Source: Zunongwangia endophytica
Lineage (GTDB): Bacteria; Bacteroidota; Bacteroidia; Flavobacteriales; Flavobacteriaceae
Assembly (NCBI RefSeq): GCF_030409505.1
Contig: NZ_JAUFPZ010000002.1
Span: 1,364,001-1,428,000 of the forward strand
DNA: 64,000 nucleotides
Reading direction: 5' to 3'
The notes beneath the pieces were generated by a model. That model ran no database searches and was not told the origin of the DNA. It saw only the letters and a program-made list of their open reading frames with translations. A program made the position numbers and the translations under genes. The stretch's first letter is position 1; the number at the start of each line of letters is the position of its first letter. This document shows positions 1 to 7,958 of this stretch, piece after piece.

Positions 1-372
1 ACAAGCATTGTTTTCGTTCAGCAATTCATCAATCCCGAAATAACGTTTTAATTCTAAATGTGTCCAGTGATATAGTGGATTCCGAAGCGTATACGGAACG
101 GTTTTCCCCCAAGCTTCAAACCTTTGCTGATCGCTGGCATCGCCGGTAATATATTTTTCATTTACTCCCAATGCTCGCATCGCTCGCCATTTGTAATGAT
201 CGCCGCTAAGCCATACTTGAGAGATATTCTCGAATTGTGTATCGGCTGCTATTTGCGAAGGAGATAAATGGTTATGGTAATCTATTATAGGTTGGTTTTT
301 GGCATACTCATGATATAACTCCTCAGCATACGTATTACTCAACAAAAAATTATCGGTGATAAAAGTTTTCAT
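1..372 (-). CDS. uxaC: Glucuronate isomerase, N-terminal part (runs off left edge)
   Basis: Cytoplasmic isomerase converting D-glucuronate to D-fructuronate, the entry step for glucuronic acid released from xylan. Only the first ~124 codons are in the window. The start [13 protein letters not shown], the metal-site segment DYHNHLSP and the stretch [14 protein letters not shown], followed by [18 protein letters not shown], are typical of the UxaC family (established family knowledge; match judged by eye). The ATG lies 4 bases after the stop of the upstream GH3 gene, so the two are probably one transcript. With the SDR and UxuA encoded on the other strand it completes glucuronate to 2-keto-3-deoxygluconate conversion. 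Confidence 0.93.
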   Translation of the reverse strand, partial: MKTFITDNFLLSNTYAEELYHEYAKNQPIIDYHNHLSPSQIAADTQFENISQVWLSGDHYKWRAMRALGVNEKYITGDASDQQRFEAWGKTVPYTLRNPLYHWTHLELKRYFGIDELLNENNAC

Positions 373-376
373 AGTC

Positions 377-2584
377 TTATTTTAGCTGAAATTGGATCTT
401 TTTTAGCGCTTTTTTTCCTAATTCTTCATTTCTTTTCAACGGACTGCTGCCACCTATATAAATTTCAAAGGCTCCTTTTTCTAGTTTTTCCTTTCCGTTG
501 TCATCAATAAAATGCAACATTTCAGGAGTAATCTCAAAAGTCAGTTCTTTTGATTCTCCTTTTTTAAGATAAATATTTTTAAAAGCTACCAGTTCAAAAT
601 TAGGCACACGAGAAGAAGCTTTTACATCCTTTAAGTACACCTGCACCGCTTCATCGGCTTCAAAATCACCAGTATTTGTTACACTAACACGAGCTTCTAC
701 TGATTCTTTTTTCTTTATTTTATCCTTAGATAATTTTATTTCAGAATACTCAAAATCGGTATAACTTAATCCGTATCCAAAGGGATACATTGGTGCTTTA
801 TCCATATATTTATAAGTCCTACCTTCCATGGTATAATCTTCGTAGGCAGGAATATCTTCAATATTCATTGGGAAAGTGATCGGTAATCTACCTGAAGGTG
901 AATTTTTACCGAATATGATATCGGCAACAGCGTTACCACCTTCTTCACCGGGATACCAAACAAGTAATACCGCATCGGCAAGTTTATGTACTTCAACTAA
1001 GTTCATCGGGCTACCACCGGTTACAATTGCAATTACCGGATGATCCTCTGCCGCCTCACTAACTTTTTGCAAATAATCGATCTGATTTTGCGGTAAGTTA
1101 TAATCCATGCGATCACCAAAAGTTGGAGAAGCAATAGACTCTCCTTCTTCACCTTCCAGTAGTCCGGAAATTCCCATCACTACAAACGTAGCATCGCTAT
1201 TACCAGCATTTGGAGAAGCCCAATCTTGCGGGTTTTCATTAGGAATATTAAGCCTTGTTCCCATTCTGTATTGCAATTGACTTTCAGGCTTTATAGCCTT
1301 TGCAATACCTTCTAAAACAGTAACCATATCTGTACTTACTCCGTGATAATTACCCAATAAAACTTCGATATTCGTAGCGTTTGGTCCTGTTATAAAGTAT
1401 TTTGAAAGATTATTCTTTAATGGAAGAACTCCGTCATTTTTAAGAAGAACGATAGACTTTCTGGCCGTTTCTCTTGCTAAAGCTCTATGTTCTTTACTAT
1501 TCATCACCCCAACACCAATTTTATTATATGGGTTGCTTTCTTCAGGATCAAACAAACCTAATTTAAATCGAGTTTCTAATAGTTTATGCAAACGCTTATC
1601 AACCAATTTTTCTGAAACTAAACCATCTTCTACCGCTTTAGCTAAAAAATTATAAGTATCTCCACAATTTAATTCTACGCCCACCTCTAAGGCTAAAGCA
1701 GCAGCAGCTTCTGGTGATTCTACGGTATCATGACCATTTACAAAATCCTGCAATGCCCAGCAATCACTAACTACATGACCATTAAAACCCCATTTATCTC
1801 TTAAAATATCATCTATTAAACGATTATTTGCACAACAAGGTTCTCCATTAGTGCTATTGTAAGCACACATTATGGTTTCTACATTGGCATCAACTAAAGT
1901 TTTAAAAGCCGGCAAATATGTTTCCCAAAGATCTTTTTCGCTTACATCTGCATTAAATTCATGTCGTAACTTTTCTGGACCACTGTGTACTGCATAATGT
2001 TTTGCAGCAGCAGCGGTTTTTAGATAGTTATCGTTATTACCTTGTAATCCTTTTACAAAGGCTTCTCCTAATTTCGAAGTTAAATATGGATCTTCACCAT
2101 AGGTTTCCTGACCTCTACCCCAACGAGGATCCCTAAATATATTTACGTTAGGCGTCCAAAATGTTAATCCGCTATATTTTCTATGATAACCATGTTTCAC
2201 CGCATTATTATAATTTGCCCGTGCTTCATCTGAAATTGCTGTTGATACTTTTAAAATTAAATCGTCATCAAAAGTAGCACCCATACCGATAGCCTGAGGA
2301 AATACAGTAGCTACCCCAGATCTTCCCAAACCGTGTAAAGCTTCATTCCACCAATCATAAGCAGGAATTCCCAATCTTTCAATGGCGGGACTGGCATTTA
2401 GCATTTGCTGTGCTTTCTCCTCTAAACTAAGCCGACTTATTAAATCGTCTATTCGCTCATCCATAGATAAATCTGTATTATAAAAATCAAGTCCAGATTT
2501 ATCGATTTTAGTCTTTTGGGCATTTATTATAGTTGACAAAAACAGGATTAAGATGAAAGCAAAGAGCTGGCTATATTTTTTCAT
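377..2584 (-). CDS. GH3 family beta-xylosidase/beta-glucosidase, secreted
   Basis: Predicted exported exo-glycosidase of 735 residues that removes terminal sugars, here most plausibly xylose from xylo-oligosaccharides. A signal peptide is visible ([23 protein letters not shown]). The GH3 N-terminal domain carries [10 protein letters not shown] and, near residue 275, VVSDC, whose Asp is the family nucleophile. The C-terminal alpha/beta domain ([14 protein letters not shown]) and a terminal fibronectin-III-like domain (about 610-735) are present, giving the usual full length. Substrate is inferred from the neighbourhood; glucosidase or arabinofuranosidase activity cannot be excluded. First gene of a minus-strand pair with uxaC, divergent from the GH67 operon. 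Confidence 0.93.
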   Translation of the reverse strand: MKKYSQLFAFILILFLSTIINAQKTKIDKSGLDFYNTDLSMDERIDDLISRLSLEEKAQQMLNASPAIERLGIPAYDWWNEALHGLGRSGVATVFPQAIGMGATFDDDLILKVSTAISDEARANYNNAVKHGYHRKYSGLTFWTPNVNIFRDPRWGRGQETYGEDPYLTSKLGEAFVKGLQGNNDNYLKTAAAAKHYAVHSGPEKLRHEFNADVSEKDLWETYLPAFKTLVDANVETIMCAYNSTNGEPCCANNRLIDDILRDKWGFNGHVVSDCWALQDFVNGHDTVESPEAAAALALEVGVELNCGDTYNFLAKAVEDGLVSEKLVDKRLHKLLETRFKLGLFDPEESNPYNKIGVGVMNSKEHRALARETARKSIVLLKNDGVLPLKNNLSKYFITGPNATNIEVLLGNYHGVSTDMVTVLEGIAKAIKPESQLQYRMGTRLNIPNENPQDWASPNAGNSDATFVVMGISGLLEGEEGESIASPTFGDRMDYNLPQNQIDYLQKVSEAAEDHPVIAIVTGGSPMNLVEVHKLADAVLLVWYPGEEGGNAVADIIFGKNSPSGRLPITFPMNIEDIPAYEDYTMEGRTYKYMDKAPMYPFGYGLSYTDFEYSEIKLSKDKIKKKESVEARVSVTNTGDFEADEAVQVYLKDVKASSRVPNFELVAFKNIYLKKGESKELTFEITPEMLHFIDDNGKEKLEKGAFEIYIGGSSPLKRNEELGKKALKKIQFQLK

Positions 2585-2667
2585 TATTAATAATATTAAC
2601 AGGTTAATTTTAATATAAACCGATTATTAGCGTTAGTTAACAAATAAAACATAAAATAGAATTAAAA

Positions 2668-2679
2668 GCAACCGATTGC
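2668..2679. promoter_or_regulatory. LacI-type operator, site 1 (GH3/GH67 divergent region)
   Basis: The sequence gcaaccgattgc has perfect gcaa/ttgc half-sites around a central CG step and fits the LacI-family pattern AAnCGnTT. Its exact reverse complement occurs upstream of susC at 16708-16719, which argues for a shared regulator. It lies between the divergent GH3 and GH67 genes. No LacI gene is in the window. Confidence 0.6.
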
Positions 2680-2724
2680 GTAAATTATTTTGTTTACACT
2701 CTTTTTTTACATAATTTTCAATCC

Positions 2725-2736
2725 GCAATCGTTTGT
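2725..2736. promoter_or_regulatory. LacI-type operator, site 2 (proximal to GH67)
   Basis: The sequence gcaatcgtttgt keeps the AAnCGnTT core with one imperfect outer base. It sits 46 bases from the centre of site 1 and 21 bases before the GH67 start codon. Two sites in one divergent control region would allow one repressor to control both directions. Regulation is inferred. Confidence 0.5.
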
Positions 2737-2757
2737 TTAGATAAATCAACATACAAA

Positions 2758-4911
2758 ATGAAAAAATATATACTCAGCGTATTTTTAATCATGATTAGCA
2801 GCTTTTCTTTCAGCCAAAAACCTTATGATTTATGGTTACAATATGATAAAATTGAAGATCAAGCTATTGGAGACACCTATAAAAGTCAGGTTTCCAATAT
2901 TTATTTAGGTACAAATTCTCCTACCGGGATTGTCATAAAAGAAGAAATCGAAAAAGCATTTAAAGGTTTGCTAGAAATTGAACCAAAATTTGATGCTAAA
3001 ACACCAAACCTTATTATTGCTACACTAGATAAACTTGACGCCTCAATTAGAGAAGAACTACCGGACAGCTCTAAAATAAACGATGAAGGTTATTTTCTTC
3101 AATATATTTCAGAAAAAGAAGAGAACAAACTTATCATCTCATCTAAGACCGAGAAAGGCTTATTATACGGTGTTTTCAATTTCATTAAGCAAATGCAATT
3201 GCGTAATGATTTATCAAAATTATCAATATCGGATTCGCCTAAAATTCAAAAAAGACTTTTAAACCATTGGGATAATCTCGATAGAAGTGTAGAACGCGGA
3301 TATTCTGGATTCTCTATTTGGGATTGGTATTTACTACCTGAATTGATAAAGCAGGAATATATTGATTATGCCAGAGCTAATGCATCTATAGGGATCAATG
3401 GTACCGTACTCACCAACGTAAACTCTAATGCTTTAGTACTAAGCCCAAGGTATATCCAAAAATTAAAGGCGCTGGCCGAAGTTTTTAGACCTTATGGAAT
3501 TCAGGTTTATCTAACCGCAAGATTTTCTGCACCTATAGAAACCGGTGATTTGGAAACAGCAGATCCGCTTAATGCGGAAGTTAAGCAATGGTGGAAAAAT
3601 AAAGCAGACGAGATTTATGCTGAAATTCCCGATTTTGGAGGCTTTTTAGTAAAGGCTAATTCTGAAGGACAGCCAGGTCCAAATAACTACGGAAGATCTC
3701 ACGTAGATGGTGCTAATATGCTTGCAGAAGCTGTTGCTCCTCACAACGGAATTATCATGTGGCGTGCTTTTGTATATTCTGAAGAAAAACCTGAGGACCG
3801 CGCAAAACAGGCCTATTCAGAATTCAAACCTTTTGACGGGAAATTTAAAGATAACGTATTGGTTCAGGTAAAAAATGGTGCTATCGATTTTCAGCCACGA
3901 GAACCTTTCCATCCTTTATTTGGTGCCATGCCAAATACTCCTTTAATGATGGAATTTCAGATCACACAAGAATATCTTGGCGGAATGTCTCATTTAGTTT
4001 TCCTACCTAAACTTTTCGAGGAAGTTCTGGAAGAAGACACCTATACACAAGGCAAGGGAAGCACAGTAGCCAAAATAATTGATGGACAGCTAAGCAACAA
4101 AAAGCTTACCGGAATGGCCGGTGTTGCTAATATAGGAACGGCAAAAAACTGGACTGGTCACCCTTTTGGTCAGGCAAACTGGTATGGCTTTGGTAGACTG
4201 GCTTGGAATCCAGAAACCAGTGCTAAAACCATAGCACAAGATTGGCTTAAAATGACCTTTACAGATAAAAGCGATTTTGTAGATCCTATGACCAAATTAT
4301 TACTCGAATCTAGAGAAGCTGTGGTTAATTATATGACTCCGCTTGGATTACATCATATAATGGCAGCAAATCACCATCAGGGTCCAGGACCATGGGTTAA
4401 AGATATGCCAAGACCAGATTGGACATCAGTATATTATCATAAAGCAGCTGCAGACGGAATTGGTTTCGACAGAACTTCAAGCGGAAGCAATGCCTTAGAA
4501 CAATACTCACCAGAAATTCAGAAAAAATATAGTGATCCCACAACAACTCCAGACAAATATCTGCTTTGGTTTCATCATTTACCTTGGGACTATAAAATGA
4601 AAAGTGGAAAAACACTTTGTTACGAAATTGCAGCGCATTATCAAAAAGGAGTTGAACAGGTTGAGGGCATGCAGAAAACCTGGCAAAAAATGCAGGAATA
4701 TGTAAATCCACAGGTTTTCGAAAAAACAAATATGCTCTTAAATATCCAGTTAAAAGAAGCTAAAAAATGGCGAAATGCTTGCCTGCTTTATTTTCAGCAA
4801 TTCTCGAAAATGGATTTTCCGGATTTTATTCCTAAAATGACAAAAGACCTAAACTATTATAAATCATTGAAGCTTCCTTATGCTCCAGGTATAAGCCCTT
4901 CATGGAATTAA
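2758..4911 (+). CDS. GH67 alpha-glucuronidase
   Basis: Removes 4-O-methyl-glucuronic or glucuronic acid from the terminal xylose of xylo-oligosaccharides. The 717-residue product is a normal full-length GH67. It has a signal peptide (MKKYILSVFLIMISSFSFS), the ExNxxGQPGP-like segment ANSEGQPGPNNYGRSHVDGAN, WRAFVY and a C-terminal helical part with HHLPWDYKMKSGKTLCYE, all characteristic of the family (by-eye recognition). Because GH67 enzymes act on short oligomers with the acid at the end, it is likely periplasmic. First gene of a tight five-gene operon; its stop overlaps the proposed start of the SDR gene. Confidence 0.94.
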   Translation: MKKYILSVFLIMISSFSFSQKPYDLWLQYDKIEDQAIGDTYKSQVSNIYLGTNSPTGIVIKEEIEKAFKGLLEIEPKFDAKTPNLIIATLDKLDASIREELPDSSKINDEGYFLQYISEKEENKLIISSKTEKGLLYGVFNFIKQMQLRNDLSKLSISDSPKIQKRLLNHWDNLDRSVERGYSGFSIWDWYLLPELIKQEYIDYARANASIGINGTVLTNVNSNALVLSPRYIQKLKALAEVFRPYGIQVYLTARFSAPIETGDLETADPLNAEVKQWWKNKADEIYAEIPDFGGFLVKANSEGQPGPNNYGRSHVDGANMLAEAVAPHNGIIMWRAFVYSEEKPEDRAKQAYSEFKPFDGKFKDNVLVQVKNGAIDFQPREPFHPLFGAMPNTPLMMEFQITQEYLGGMSHLVFLPKLFEEVLEEDTYTQGKGSTVAKIIDGQLSNKKLTGMAGVANIGTAKNWTGHPFGQANWYGFGRLAWNPETSAKTIAQDWLKMTFTDKSDFVDPMTKLLLESREAVVNYMTPLGLHHIMAANHHQGPGPWVKDMPRPDWTSVYYHKAAADGIGFDRTSSGSNALEQYSPEIQKKYSDPTTTPDKYLLWFHHLPWDYKMKSGKTLCYEIAAHYQKGVEQVEGMQKTWQKMQEYVNPQVFEKTNMLLNIQLKEAKKWRNACLLYFQQFSKMDFPDFIPKMTKDLNYYKSLKLPYAPGISPSWN

Positions 4912-5663
4912 AAAAATATATGAACTCGAATTTAACAGCTATAGTAACCGGCGGGAATGCCGGACTAGGATTTGCAACGGCAAAAAAACTTTGTGATGAG
5001 GGGATTACCACTTATGTGATTGGCCGAAACAAAGAAAAAACTTTAAAAGCCTGCGAAGAAATTGGTAAAAATGCAAAACCATTCATTTTAGATTTAACCG
5101 AATTGGATAAAATCCCTGCAGCAATTACTGAAATTGCTAAAGAAGCAGGTAAAATCGACATTCTGGTTAATAATGCCGGAATTAACATGAAAAAAGAATT
5201 TCTGGAAGTCGAAAATGAAGAGTTTCAGAAAATCCTGCATACTAATGTTACCAGTGTTTTTGCCATAAGTCGGGAAGTTGCGAAAGTGATGAAGGAAAAT
5301 GGCAAAGGAAGTATTATCAACATCAGCTCAATGGCTGCGCAATATGGGATTCCACATGTAATTGCTTATTCTGCCAGTAAAACTGCTGTTGAAGGAATGA
5401 CCAGAGCTATGGCCGTAGATTTGGCTAAGTTTGGTATACGAGTAAACTGTGTGGCTCCCGGATTTATTAAAACAAATATGTCTAGCAAAGCTTTAGACAG
5501 TGATCCAGAGCGTAAAAATAAAGTACTAGGAAGAACTCCTATGGGTACATTAGGCGAACCGGCAGATATTGGCGACGCTGTTTTTTACTATGCCACAGAT
5601 CTTTCAAAATTCACCACAGGAACAGTGCTACCTATAGATGGTGGTAATTCAATTGGATTTTAG
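4902..5663 (+). CDS. SDR-family oxidoreductase, probable fructuronate reductase (D-mannonate oxidoreductase)
   Basis: Short-chain dehydrogenase with TGGNAGLG dinucleotide motif, NNAG, and the catalytic Ser/YSASK segment; the C-terminal PxDGG motif is PIDGGNS. Position between alpha-glucuronidase and mannonate dehydratase makes D-fructuronate to D-mannonate reduction the most economical role, replacing the long-chain UxuB enzyme; this is inference. The first ATG overlaps the GH67 stop by 10 bases and gives 253 residues; an ATG at 4920 would put the TGG motif at the more usual residue 10 and leave an 8-base gap, so the start is uncertain. Only two bases separate it from uxuA. Confidence 0.8.
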   Translation: MELKKYMNSNLTAIVTGGNAGLGFATAKKLCDEGITTYVIGRNKEKTLKACEEIGKNAKPFILDLTELDKIPAAITEIAKEAGKIDILVNNAGINMKKEFLEVENEEFQKILHTNVTSVFAISREVAKVMKENGKGSIINISSMAAQYGIPHVIAYSASKTAVEGMTRAMAVDLAKFGIRVNCVAPGFIKTNMSSKALDSDPERKNKVLGRTPMGTLGEPADIGDAVFYYATDLSKFTTGTVLPIDGGNSIGF

Positions 5664-5665
5664 AT

Positions 5666-6832
5666 ATGGAAAGTAAAATCATAAAAACCATGCGTTGGTA
5701 TGGCGATACAGATGTATTAAGCCTTACAGACCTTAAACAAGCGGGCGTAAGCGGTATCGTAACCGCCTTGCACCATATACCCGTCGGTGAAGTTTGGAGC
5801 ATAGAAGAGATTCGAAAAACACAGCAAAAAATAGAGAATCTTGGTATGAAGTGGGAAGTTGTTGAGAGTTTACCTGTTCACGAAAACATTAAAAAAAAAG
5901 CAGGAAATTACAAACAACTCATCACAAATTACATTGAAAGTCTTAAAAATCTTGCCAGCCTTTATATAAAGGTAATCACCTATAATTTTATGCCCATTTT
6001 AGATTGGGTAAGAACAGATCATCACTTTAAAAATACTGAAGGTGCTGAAGTGCTAAAATATGACCCTATAAAATTCAGGGTTTTTGACTTATTTTTACTG
6101 AAAAGACCAAATGCTAAAAATGATTATTCTGAAGCTCAATTTTTAGAAGCTGAAGAAAAGTATAACTCCTCTTCTAAAGAAGAATTAAAAATATTATCTA
6201 AAAGTGTGATGCTGGGACTTCCTGGCAGCACTGTAGATTTTACCGAACAGGATTTACTACATCAACTTGAAGGCTATAGTGAGATTACCGATGATGATTT
6301 ACGAGAGAACCTGATTTATTTTCTTAGTGAAATTTGCCCAGCAGTAGAAGATTTAGGAATTAAAATGGCTATTCATCCCGATGATCCTCCGTTTTCGGTT
6401 CTTGGTCTTCCAAGAGTGGTAAGTAAAGCTAGTGATTTAGAGTATATTTTTAAGAATGTAGCTTCAAAAGCAAATGGTTTATCCTATTGTACAGGCTCGC
6501 TTGGTGCTCAACCCGATAACGATTTAATCGAAATTTTTAAAACTCATAAAGAGCGAGTTTATTTTCTTCATCTTAGAAATGTGAGTAAAAAAGAAGATGG
6601 TGTTTTTATGGAATCTGACCACCTAACGGGGGATGTTCCTATGAAAAAAATTATGCAACTTATCTTAGAACATACTAATAGCTGTAAAAGATCGATTCCG
6701 ATGCGACCAGATCATGGCTACCTACATTCTTTAGAAAAAGAAAAGCCATACTACGCTGGCTATTCTTTTATAGGAAGATTAAAGGGATTGGCAGAATTAA
6801 CCGGACTCGAACTTGGTTTAAACAAAGAATAG
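5666..6832 (+). CDS. uxuA: Mannonate dehydratase
   Basis: Cytoplasmic dehydratase that converts D-mannonate to 2-keto-3-deoxy-D-gluconate. The 388-residue length and the start MRWYGDTDVLSLTDLKQAGV-type sequence, ALHHIPVGEVWS, MAIHPDDPPFSVLGLPRVVS (metal-binding His/Asp) and FLHLRNV are typical of UxuA (family knowledge). It follows the SDR by two bases and is one base before the GH10 gene, consistent with one operon for uptake and catabolism of glucuronic acid side chains. The downstream kinase and aldolase for ketodeoxygluconate are not in this window. Confidence 0.95.
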   Translation: MESKIIKTMRWYGDTDVLSLTDLKQAGVSGIVTALHHIPVGEVWSIEEIRKTQQKIENLGMKWEVVESLPVHENIKKKAGNYKQLITNYIESLKNLASLYIKVITYNFMPILDWVRTDHHFKNTEGAEVLKYDPIKFRVFDLFLLKRPNAKNDYSEAQFLEAEEKYNSSSKEELKILSKSVMLGLPGSTVDFTEQDLLHQLEGYSEITDDDLRENLIYFLSEICPAVEDLGIKMAIHPDDPPFSVLGLPRVVSKASDLEYIFKNVASKANGLSYCTGSLGAQPDNDLIEIFKTHKERVYFLHLRNVSKKEDGVFMESDHLTGDVPMKKIMQLILEHTNSCKRSIPMRPDHGYLHSLEKEKPYYAGYSFIGRLKGLAELTGLELGLNKE

Positions 6833-6833
6833 A

Positions 6834-7958
6834 ATGAAACAAATAAAAAAATTACACTATCTTTTAATATTGCTGCTTTTTGGCATTATTTCTTGTAAAG
6901 ATCAGCAAAAATCAAAGGATGTTACTTCTAAAGAAGAACCCAAACAGGAAAAAGGACTTAAGGATTATTTTGCTGAAGATTTCCCTATGGGAGTTGCCGT
7001 TTCTCCGGCTTCACTTCAAGGAGAATCAAAAGAATTAATTTTAGCTGAATACAACAGTCTAACACCTGAAAATGTGATGAAAATGGGTGTTATTCATCCA
7101 AAAAAAGATGAATTCAACTGGGCACCTGCAGATAAAATTGTAGCATTTGCTCAGGAAAATGGTCTTAAAGTACGTGGTCACGCCCTAGTTTGGCATCAAC
7201 AAACCGGCAACTGGATTTTTAAAGACGATAATGGTAATGATGTTAGTAGAGAGGTTTTATTAGATCGAATGAAAGCTCATATTGATTCGGTTGTTGGCCG
7301 ATACAAAGGAAAAATTTATGCTTGGGATGTAGTAAACGAAGCAATTGACGATAATCCTGATAACTTTCTAAGAAATTCAAAATGGCTTGAAATTATTGGA
7401 GATGATTTTCTAACCAAAGCATTTGAATTTGCCCATGAAGCCGATCCAGATGCCAAGTTATTTTATAACGATTATAATATTATTATTCCAGAGAAAAGAG
7501 ATCGTACTTTAAAACTTATTAATAAGTTAAAAGCTGAAGGAGCGCCAATACACGGAATTGGTATACAAGGGCACTGGTCTGTTTTTAGCCCAAGTGAAGA
7601 AGAATTACAACAGGCTTTAAAAATGTATACAGAAACCGGTTTAGATGTGCAGATTACCGAACTCGATGTTTCGCTTTATAAATGGGAAAAAGAACAACGT
7701 GAAAGACATCCGGACGAATCTGATGAGTTTACCGAAGAACGTAAACTTGTACAAATAGAAGCTTATCAAAAATTCTTTAAAGTGTTTAGAGAATATCGAA
7801 ATAAGCTTACCGGAATCACATTTTGGAATATTGCAGATCGCTATTCCTGGTTGGATCACTATCCTGTAGAAGGCCGAAAAAATTATCCATTATTATTTGA
7901 TGAAAATTACCAGAGAAAACAAGTTTATGATTCAGTTATCAAATTCAGTAAAAAGTAG
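6834..7958 (+). CDS. GH10 endo-1,4-beta-xylanase, lipoprotein
   Basis: Endo-acting enzyme that cuts the xylan backbone. The 374-residue product starts with a lipoprotein signal (lipobox FGIISC, Cys about residue 21), so it should be membrane anchored, possibly surface exposed. GH10 hallmarks are clear: WDVVNEAIDD with the acid/base Glu near residue 169 and QITELDVS with the nucleophile Glu near residue 276; HALVWHQQ and WNIADRYSWLDHYP are also present. No extra carbohydrate-binding module is visible. It begins one base after the uxuA stop and its end overlaps the GH115 start region, suggesting translational coupling. Confidence 0.96.
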   Translation: MKQIKKLHYLLILLLFGIISCKDQQKSKDVTSKEEPKQEKGLKDYFAEDFPMGVAVSPASLQGESKELILAEYNSLTPENVMKMGVIHPKKDEFNWAPADKIVAFAQENGLKVRGHALVWHQQTGNWIFKDDNGNDVSREVLLDRMKAHIDSVVGRYKGKIYAWDVVNEAIDDNPDNFLRNSKWLEIIGDDFLTKAFEFAHEADPDAKLFYNDYNIIIPEKRDRTLKLINKLKAEGAPIHGIGIQGHWSVFSPSEEELQQALKMYTETGLDVQITELDVSLYKWEKEQRERHPDESDEFTEERKLVQIEAYQKFFKVFREYRNKLTGITFWNIADRYSWLDHYPVEGRKNYPLLFDENYQRKQVYDSVIKFSKK

